A stretch of DNA of 64,000 bases from Dermacentor variabilis. Taxonomy: Eukaryota; Arthropoda; Arachnida; Ixodida; Ixodidae. Position numbers and translations under genes: made by a program. The notes below the pieces were generated by a model. That model searched no databases and was not told the DNA's origin. It saw only the letters and a program-made list of their open reading frames with translations. Within the stretch, counting starts at the first letter, position 1, and the number at the start of each line of letters is the position of its first letter. The stretch spans positions 200,747,043 to 200,811,042 of the forward strand of contig NC_134568.1 in assembly GCF_050947875.1 (NCBI RefSeq). The letters run 5' to 3'. Of this stretch, positions 56,356-64,000 are shown one piece after another.

Positions 56356-59300
56356 GAAGTTACTAGCTCTTGGCTGGTATTTGGCGCGACCTTTTTTCTA
56401 ACAGTGTAAGCGTCGATATTTGCTTGCATGCACACCTCGTGCTGAGGGGCGCCCTCTACTTCAGATCAAGCAGTACAATGTGCCCGATGCAGCGCGAGAG
56501 ATCAATATTCGCACTAGTGAAGCTCAGTCGGGCGATAGGTATTAGGCTTCTCAAACGACTGGACGAATTGACCTCGAGTTCCAGAAAGTGTTGGGAAAGA
56601 AATATAGATGCAAGAAAAGTTTTCCTGCTAGCTCAGAGCGCGCGGGTCGGCTGAGCCGCGTGCATGGAGCAAGGTAAAGAAAAGAAAAAATAATCGGTCG
56701 CCGTGGTGCCACAGCCACTCCAATTATCTCGCTCAAAATTAGTTTAAGGGAAGCGCCCGGGCGCTACCTTTCTCTCTCTCTCTCTCTCTCTTTCTTTCCG
56801 GCACTGTGATGAAACAAGCCGCGGGTGGTGCACCAAGGCGCCGTATGTCTCTCCTTTCCTGCAGTTCGTGTAGTGACCACGGCTTGCAGTTCTTAAGCCA
56901 CGCTCCTTGCAGCGAAGGCATCGCGATGCTGCAAAGCAACATCGACTGTTCCATAGAAAAATGAAAGAAAGAAAAGGAAAGCCTTGTCATGAGGCAGATT
57001 TAATCCGCGTCTTGCTGCAAGTAACGTCCCAAGACTAATGCAGTCGAAGATATGGTGAAGCCGGGTAAGCCGCGGATATAGATGCATGTGCATCTCGGCG
57101 TCAGCAGGCCACTTAATTTCTGAGGAAACAACGCTCGCCCTGAGGCAGAGCTCCTCAGGCAGGAATGTGTCAGTGCATGTACGCGCATTCATTTTGTGTG
57201 CCCGTCTGTGCGTGCATGGGCTCCAGAATGGGCCTACGTGCGTGTGTCTGTCTTTCGCTTTCTATCTGTGTATGAGAGAGAGAGTGAAGAATGGATCTCT
57301 CTCGGCCCCGACGTATTCGATGTGGAACACTACCCGCTAGCGTTTACACTGCAGCTACATGAACACAGCACGAATGGTTTGATTAACAAATGGAGTTGAA
57401 AGTACAACATGACTCAAGATGTTTGCACGGCCCTGCTACTGGCGGCTTAAGAACTCAGCGGCAGCCTGCGTTTACACAAGAAAACATAGAGCTGCGTTGA
57501 TTATTACTCTGCAAGCCGTCGACTCGACTGTCCACGTTTGCATGCATCCTGCCGAGGGAGTCAGGCTTGTAGTCAACCTGCTTCGTGCAAATCAGCTGAC
57601 CCAGCCAGTCTAGGTGCTCGTTCATCTTGACTAATGAGCCTTTATGCGCGCCGAACAGCAAATTTCAATGCGACAAGCAGGTTAGACCTGCTCTTGCCAA
57701 GTAGATGTAAGCGCTCTGTGGGAGTATAAGAACATTTCAGGCGCAAGGGACGCTCTCCTGAAGAATCTGCAAAAAAAAAAGGACCTTCCGCATGCGTGCC
57801 TGCCTGACCTTATAGTTCCCGAGGGATCCGTTATAGCCCGCAAAGAAACTTCACGTCTCTTTATCGAATTCTGAAGAGAGACTGGTTTGATGGAGATATG
57901 GTGAAACCCTTCAGCGGTATTGTAAGAGACGCTCGGGCGGAGTAGTTGCCGGCCTTGATCGCCAGGCTAAACCAGCCTGTTGCTACAATTCACCGCCACC
58001 ACCACCAGCACCCACAAGCGGATTTTTTATCCCGACAAGTCCGAGAAATCTAGAGATTCAGACTCCGCTGTGTAAAGTGGTACCATTAATAATTAATAAT
58101 AATAATATTTGATTATGTAAATTGATAATAGTAAGCGCATGACTGGAAATGACGCGTCACTTCGTTTGCATGGTGCTAGCCAACTGCGCTCCAGAACCAC
58201 CATTTGTGTGCTCAGTCGAAAGCGCAGATAAAGTGCACGGCTTCTTTGAATAATTTCAAACTTCTCCATATTTTCCGTGGAAATACTCACCAACTCCAAG
58301 CTTAGCATTTAGTCGCCCTTATTTACTCACCAAGGGCATTTCCGGCAGAAATAACGACTACTTTTGGCGACTTTACATCTTTCATCACACTGCGACAATG
58401 AACAACACACCAGAAACAGTTGAGCGATTCTGCTGACCACAAATCACTCTCTATGCAAGACAAAAAGGAGCGTTGCTTAAAAGAGATAGTTTCGCAGCCG
58501 GCGTACGTCCCTGGTGTCCGTGCTTTTTCATTGATCGAAATCGATCTGCCAGAAAAGATCGCTTCGATCGAGTCAAGGTTTCTAAGAGATGGAAGAAAGA
58601 AGAAAAAGTAGTAGAAGACGGTGAACAAGAAAAAAAAACGAAAGGTCTGATTTGGCATGATTGATTGTAAACAGAAGTCCTGTGTAGTCTCGCTGCAAGC
58701 AGTAGTCTAAATATAGACGCGGCCACACTATACGCTCCCAACTGGGCGACGTATCGATCGCGTGGCTCTCGAGGTATAGGTAGACATGCAAGAAGAAAAA
58801 GAAAGACCCCCATCGCCTCGCACACGTACCGCTCGCCGAAGCGCGATGCGTTCTGCCCGTATGGGCACATTTCACTCTGCAGAATACAAACATTAGCAGT
58901 CCTTTATTATTCTGTTCTTGAGCGGTGTTTATGGAATTAATCAGTTCCTTGCGGCAAGTACCACCTTGTACGAGGTGATCTATTTTAATGGAAACAGATA
59001 TTAAACAAAAATATAATTTAACTGATGCGATGATATTTCCTTCACTTTTTCGTTCTTTCAGCAGGGCGGACATCAGACGGGCGAGTATGCGTCGCAGTCA
59101 ATTCGGGAATTAACTAAGATTGGCAATTTACTTTTTAATTACTATTTTTAACGTCAACGTTCCAAGGTAGTATTGGAGGAAGACGCTGCAAGAGGCAAGA
59201 GCGATTTACTTGATTTTCAGAACGCCATATGTTATTGAGACATTCCTTGACAAAAGTTCACCTTTCCGTACGTCGATACCGAAAGTGGGCGCACGAAAAG

Positions 59301-60321
59301 CGCCGGAAGAAATGCCCACGCGAAATGCCTCGTTTGCTATCTTCAAGTCAAATACTTGACAGCCTGTACGCGCCTCTTATAATTTTATTTGCCAAAGATC
59401 ACGCATCGGCGACCTGCCGTCGCTTTTGGTACAAACGAGCGACGGGATTGCACGCCTCAGTATGTCATCGCAGCGCGAGCTGCTTTATGTCATGACAGCA
59501 TCGAAAATCACGTGCTCGCCTGCAACTCGGCGACGTCGTCTTGACAGCCTCAATTTCATTAGGTCTTATAACGCTGTGTTGCGACACGACACCGAGAGGC
59601 CTTGACCCACAGCGATCGATGCTACAGCCTTTATTCGGCACTTACGCAGCGGTAGGAGATGGATGATTGCCTGGAAAGGCACGTGAACTACCCTATAGAC
59701 TTGGATGCCGGCGAAATCGGCGTGTCCTGTCATGATTACTACCATGATCAAACTCAAGAGTTTTCTGAGCCGAGAATTTTCAGTTATCTCGGGCTGCTTT
59801 TGCTAATTTCCACGCAAAAAGATCCGTGCCGAAAGCGCATTTTCCCTCTTCTACCGACTTACGTGAAAGGTCGAACGCAAATGCGAAACCATTGGTTCTT
59901 GTAATTCCTCTTAATTTTTTACTTTTTTATTTTTTCCGGAGAAGCTGGTCTTGATGACTGTCTCGAGTATGCACCGCTGTGTTGTTCCGTGCCAAAATCC
60001 ATCGGCTGCCTTTCAGGTTGCTATATAGTCTCAGATTATAGGAGCAGCGTTGGCTGACAGATGCGTGAGCTAACAAGCAGCGATGGGTTGAAGCCTTTTC
60101 ACTCGTATGGCAGATTGCCCTCTTTCACTTTGAAACATTGTGCTTCTCAGCTCCTGTGTGGGCGGCGCATAATTTTCTTCCCCAAATTTATGAACTAGCG
60201 TGCTACGATCTCGTGATAGCGCATCGTCTATCGCACCGTATAACGCCGCGGGCTGTTTGTGCAAAGCATTCCCTTCGTTGGTTACAGTCGCTCTATAGTC
60301 AGTTGTAGTTGCCGCCTTATG
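56356..60321. other. No recognised gene
   Basis: About 4 kb with TC tracts (56768-56791), a (TAA)n patch at 58086-58109 and small frames. Minus-strand frames at 56893-57192 and 57455-57661 have no motif I recognise. A 39-bp segment at 59476-59514 recurs exactly at 60508-60546. Confidence 0.35.
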
Positions 60322-60546
60322 TCGCAGTGCGCTACCCAAGTGGATGATTTCCAGGGGAGTCCTCAACGCCGGCGCGACTGTGCTTCGCGGGACATATCGT
60401 CAACCCTCCATCTACGCACATTACGCTACCAATGGACCTAATTTCCACCTTTGTTTAACTTGACTGGCCTGCAAATCTCTGCGCTTCGAGCAAATCTCTG
60501 CTGCCTTCGAGCTGCTTTATGTCATGACAGCATCGAAAATCACGTG
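59476..60546 (+). repeat. 39-bp exact direct repeat, 1.03 kb apart
   Basis: CGAGCTGCTTTATGTCATGA and the following 19 bases occur identically at 59476-59514 and 60508-60546. The second copy lies just inside the left arm of the inverted repeat. Cause unknown. Confidence 0.85.
60322..60479 (+). repeat. Inverted repeat, left arm (158 bp, perfect)
   Basis: Every base of 60322-60479 is matched by the reverse complement of 63843-64000. The right arm is cut by the window end, so the real repeat is at least this long. Confidence 0.97.
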
Positions 60547-60707
60547 GGCAGTGCTTCCAGCGCCTTTTGCGCGCCTCCTCTAATACTATACGATTGCGAT
60601 GCTGGTGTTCAAACCAGTATTTAAAAAGTTGATTAGGAAATATTTGTTAATTAGCGAACGGACTGCAACGACTGCTCGACCATTTAGTGTCCACCATGCT
60701 GAAAGGA

Positions 60708-63311
60708 TATAGCTGGTAACATACAGGAATTCTATAGCATTAACGAGAGGGTGGCAGGTCTTGTTGTGAAACTTAATAAGAGGTACAAAATGAAGATTGT
60801 ACAGGTCTACGCCCCTACATCCAGTCATGATGACCAGGAAGTCGAAAGCTTCTATGAAGACGTGGAATCGGCGATGGGCAGAGTGAAAACTAAATACACT
60901 ATACTAATGGGCGACTTTAATGCCAAGGTAGGCAAGAAGCAGGCTGGAGACAAGGCAGTGGGTGAATATGGCATAGGCACTAGGAATAGCAGGGGAGAGT
61001 TATTAGTAGAGTTTGCGGAACAGAATAATATGAGGATAATGAATACCTTCTTCCGCAAGCGAGATAGCCGAAAGTGGACGTGGAGGAGCCCGAACGGCGA
61101 GACTAGAAATGAAATAGACTTCATACTCTGCGCTAACCCTGGCATCATACAAGATGTGGACGTGCTCGGCAAGGTGCGCTGCAGTGACCACAGGATGGTA
61201 AGAACTCGAATTAGCCTAGACATGAGGAGGGAACGGAAGAAACTGGTACATAAGAAGCCGATCAATGAGTTAGCGGTAAGAGGGAAAATAGAGGAATTCC
61301 AGATCAAGCTACAGAACAGGTATTCGGCTTTAACTCAGGAAGAGGACCTTAGTGTTGAAGTAATGAACGACAATCTTGTGGGCATCATTAAGGAGTGTGC
61401 AATAGAAGTCGGTGGTAACTCCGTAAGACAGGATACCAGCAAACTATCGCAGGAGACGAAAGATCTGATCAAGAAACGCCAATGTATGAAAGCACCTAAC
61501 CCTACAGTTAGAATAGAACTTGCAGAACTTTCGAAGTTAATCAACAAGCGTAAGACAGCTGACATAAGGAAGTATAATATGGATAGAATTGAACATGCGC
61601 TCAGGAACGGAGGAAGCCTAAAAACAGTGAAGAAGAAACTAGGAATTGGCAAGAATCAGATGTATGCGTTAAGAGACAAAGCCGGCAATATCATTACTAA
61701 TATGGATGAGATAGTTCAAGTGGCTGAGGAGTTCTATAGAGATTTATACAGCACCAGTGGCATCCACGACGATAATGGAAGAGAAAATAGTCTAGAGGAA
61801 TTCGAAATCCCAAAGGTAACGCCGGAAGAAGTAAAGAAAGCCTTAGGAGATATGCAAAGGGGGAAGGCAGCTGGGGAGGATCAGGTAACAGCAGATTTGT
61901 TGAAGGATGGTGGACAGATTGTTCTAGAGAAACTGGCCACCCTGTATACGCAATGCCTCATGACCTCGAGCGTACCGCAATCTTGGAAGAACGCTAACAT
62001 AATCCTAATCCATAAGAAAGGGGACGCCAAAGACTTGAAAAATTATAGACCGATCAGCTTACTGTCCGTTGCCTACAAAGTATTTACTAAGGTAATTGCA
62101 AATAGAATCAGGAACACCTTAGACTTCTGTCAACCAAAGGACCAGGCAGGATTCCGTAAAGGCTACTCAACAATAGACCATATTCACACTATCAATCAAG
62201 TGATAGAGAAATGTGCAGAATATAACCAACCCTTATATATAGCTTTCATTGATTACGAGAAAGCGTTTGATTCAGTCGAAACCTCAGCAGTCATGGAGGC
62301 ATTACGGAATCAGGGTGTAGAGGAGCCATATGTAAAAATACTGGAAGATATCTATAGCGGCTCCACAGCCACCGTAGTCCTCCATAAAGCAAGCAACAAA
62401 ATCCCAATACAGAAAGGCGTCAGGCAGGGAGATACGATATCTCCAATGCTATTCACAGCGTGTTTACAGGAGGTATTCAGAGACCTGGATTGGGAAGAAT
62501 TGGGGATAAAAGTTAATGGAGAATACCTTAGTAACTTGCGATTCGCTGATGATATTGCCTTGCTTAGTAACTCAGGGGACCAATTGCAATGCATGCTCAC
62601 TGACCTGGAGAGGCAAAGCAGAAGAGTGGGTCTAAAAATTAATCTGCAGAAAACTAAAGTAATGCTTAACAGTCTCGGGAGAGAACAGCAATTTACAATA
62701 GGCAGCGAGGCACTGGAAGTCGTAAGGGAATACATCTACTTAGGGCAGGTAGTGACGGCGGATCCGGATCATGAGACGGAAATAATCAGAAGAATAAGAA
62801 TGGGCTGGGGTGCGTTTGGCAGGCATTCCCAAATCATGAACAGCAGGTTGCCATTATCCCTCAAGAGAAAAGTATATAATAGCTGTGTCTTACCAGTACT
62901 CACCTACGGGGCAGAAACCTGGAGGCTTACTAAAAGGGTTCTACTCAAATTGAGGACGACACAACGAGCTATGGAAAGAAGAATGATAGGTGTAACGTTG
63001 AGGGATAAGAAAAGAGCAGATTGGGTGAGGGAACAAACGCGAGTTAATGACATCTTAGTTGAAATCAAGAAAAAGAAATGGGCATGGGCAGGACATGTAA
63101 TGAGGAGGGAAGATAACCGATGGTCATTAAGGGTTACGGACTGGATCCCAAGGGAAGGGAAGCGTAGCAGGGGGCGGCAGAAAGTTAGGTGGGCGGATGA
63201 GATTAAGAAGTTTGCAGGGACGGCATGGCCACAATTAGTACATGACCGGGGTTGTTGGAGAAGCATGGGAGAGGCCTTTGCCCTGCAGTGGGCGTAACCA
63301 GGCTGATGGTG
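60708..63311 (+). mobile_element. 5'-truncated RTE-like LINE
   Basis: A 12-bp TSD ATGCTGAAAGGA at 60696-60707 and 63312-63323 bounds 2,604 bp. The 5' part of the endonuclease is missing. The 3' UTR is only about 14 bp after the stop, ending CAGGCTGATGGTG, as in RTE elements with short, simple 3' ends. An internal fragment of the same family lies at 10684-11550. Confidence 0.92.
60709..63297 (+). CDS. RTE-like endonuclease/reverse transcriptase, 5'-truncated but open
   Basis: The frame is open from the insertion point for about 862 codons; the first in-frame ATG is near 60790. The remaining endonuclease has VQVYAPT, MGDFNAKVG, NEIDFIL and CSDHRMV. The reverse transcriptase has YRPISLLSVAYKVF, IDYEKAFDSV, GVRQGDTISPMLF and FADDIALL (about 62541). 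The C-terminal region ends with RSRGRQKVRWADEIK and a Trp-rich tail, typical of this group. All RT motifs look intact. With the endonuclease N-terminus missing, this copy should not be autonomous. Confidence 0.92.
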   Translation: MAGNIQEFYSINERVAGLVVKLNKRYKMKIVQVYAPTSSHDDQEVESFYEDVESAMGRVKTKYTILMGDFNAKVGKKQAGDKAVGEYGIGTRNSRGELLVEFAEQNNMRIMNTFFRKRDSRKWTWRSPNGETRNEIDFILCANPGIIQDVDVLGKVRCSDHRMVRTRISLDMRRERKKLVHKKPINELAVRGKIEEFQIKLQNRYSALTQEEDLSVEVMNDNLVGIIKECAIEVGGNSVRQDTSKLSQETKDLIKKRQCMKAPNPTVRIELAELSKLINKRKTADIRKYNMDRIEHALRNGGSLKTVKKKLGIGKNQMYALRDKAGNIITNMDEIVQVAEEFYRDLYSTSGIHDDNGRENSLEEFEIPKVTPEEVKKALGDMQRGKAAGEDQVTADLLKDGGQIVLEKLATLYTQCLMTSSVPQSWKNANIILIHKKGDAKDLKNYRPISLLSVAYKVFTKVIANRIRNTLDFCQPKDQAGFRKGYSTIDHIHTINQVIEKCAEYNQPLYIAFIDYEKAFDSVETSAVMEALRNQGVEEPYVKILEDIYSGSTATVVLHKASNKIPIQKGVRQGDTISPMLFTACLQEVFRDLDWEELGIKVNGEYLSNLRFADDIALLSNSGDQLQCMLTDLERQSRRVGLKINLQKTKVMLNSLGREQQFTIGSEALEVVREYIYLGQVVTADPDHETEIIRRIRMGWGAFGRHSQIMNSRLPLSLKRKVYNSCVLPVLTYGAETWRLTKRVLLKLRTTQRAMERRMIGVTLRDKKRADWVREQTRVNDILVEIKKKKWAWAGHVMRREDNRWSLRVTDWIPREGKRSRGRQKVRWADEIKKFAGTAWPQLVHDRGCWRSMGEAFALQWA

Positions 63312-63323
63312 ATGCTGAAAGGA

Positions 63324-63842
63324 AGAATTGCGAAGAAAGGATCATCACATCTGCTAAATCCTATGCTTGATAATCTGTTTCCGTTAATACAGATCCCCCG
63401 GTAGCAACGAACCAAGTAAACTTTTCCACATTTCTGTAACTTGGCCATCTTTGAAAGCTTCACATGCACCAAAATCTCTCGTCCACAAACTACAATCATA
63501 TACATCAGTCGCAGAGCGTTCAGACCTGAGGCTGTTTCAATGTGCCCACAGCTACTACTCTGTTTTTTTTCTGTCTTTTTTTTTCCTTTATTTTGCACTA
63601 TTTCACAAGAGTTGGTACTGTCACGACCCTCACTGAGCATTTCCGGGTACCAGACCGAGTTGCAGCTGCTGTTCTCTCTCGAGGCGCTTCCACCACAGGC
63701 AGTAGGCAAAGTAGGCAGCGACTATTCAGAGTTCTAAGCGGCTTCCCTAGGCCGGCCAGCATCAACCTTTCGCTTTTGACGGTAGTGAAAAAGTGAGTTT
63801 ATGGATGAGAGTTTTTTTTTTTTTTTGGTGGGGGAGGGCGCT
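63324..63842. other. No recognised gene
   Basis: T-rich and short-framed, with poly(T) at about 63815-63828. It is part of the spacer between the inverted-repeat arms. Confidence 0.4.
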
Positions 63843-64000
63843 GAGATTTGCAGGCCAGTCAAGTTAAACAAAGGTGGAAATTAGGTCCATTGGTAGCGTA
63901 ATGTGCGTAGATGGAGGGTTGACGATATGTCCCGCGAAGCACAGTCGCGCCGGCGTTGAGGACTCCCCTGGAAATCATCCACTTGGGTAGCGCACTGCGA
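63843..64000 (-). repeat. Inverted repeat, right arm (158 bp, truncated by window)
   Basis: Exact reverse complement of 60322-60479. The homology runs to the last base of the window. Confidence 0.97.

Noticed and set aside
57000..58020. Leucine-rich or F-box-like host exons on either strand
   Set aside because: No repeat periodicity or motif could be shown; resemblance was impressionistic.
60852..63266. Minus-strand frames within the RTE-like LINE
   Set aside because: Shadows of the intact plus-strand reverse transcriptase frame.

Overview
The window looks like repeat-dense nuclear DNA of an ixodid (hard) tick. The evidence is several copies of a tRNA-derived SINE whose 3' body resembles the Ruka-type SINE of ixodid ticks (name from memory, not searched), I-, CR1- and RTE-like LINEs, Gypsy LTR elements, long microsatellites, and eukaryotic signals such as AATAAA, target-site duplications and poly(A)- or (TAA)n-like tails. 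I found no host gene I could defend, no rRNA or functional tRNA gene, and nothing bacterial. Essentially all convincing coding sequence belongs to transposable elements. Coordinates of TE ends come from target-site duplications (TSDs) and terminal repeats read by eye.

Left third (1-30 kb): mostly unrecognised sequence with a TACA microsatellite, a perfect 19-bp-stem hairpin (4031), a SINE with a clear TSD (7735-7973), a decayed gag-only LTR element (8361 to about 10683) truncated against an RTE-LINE fragment, a roughly 1-kb non-coding TIR transposon ('X1', 12394-14006) carrying a LINE 3' fragment, a 5'-truncated CR1-like LINE (14296-16231), a second gag-only LTR element whose LTR seems to hold 439 CA units (18473-21675), and a 1,336-bp LTR element (26758-28093). 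That last element keeps both 179-bp LTRs, a 5-bp TSD, a primer site, a polypurine tract and one open integrase frame, and little else.

Middle (30-50 kb): one CR1-like LINE has been broken repeatedly. Into it went a SINE, a Gypsy element (31451-43214) that itself received a full-length I-clade LINE (33614-39320), a 5'-inverted ('twin-primed') I-like LINE copy, and an X transposon (44258-46219) into which another X copy inserted in the opposite orientation (44860-45839). A 176-bp piece of the CR1 coding region then amplified to 13 tandem units (47185-49472). When the inserts are skipped, the CR1 reading frame continues across the junctions, so the order of events can be read.

Right third (51-64 kb): a nearly full-length but frameshifted I-like LINE (51045-56346), about 4 kb of unrecognised sequence, and a young 5'-truncated RTE-like LINE with an uninterrupted frame (60708-63311). 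The RTE insertion lies between two arms of a perfect 158-bp inverted repeat cut by the window end.

The most notable items are the integrase-only mini LTR element whose first 47 internal bases read as the reverse complement of a tRNA-Leu 3' half, the self-nested TIR transposon with 3-bp YAG TSDs, and the birth of a satellite-like array from LINE coding sequence.
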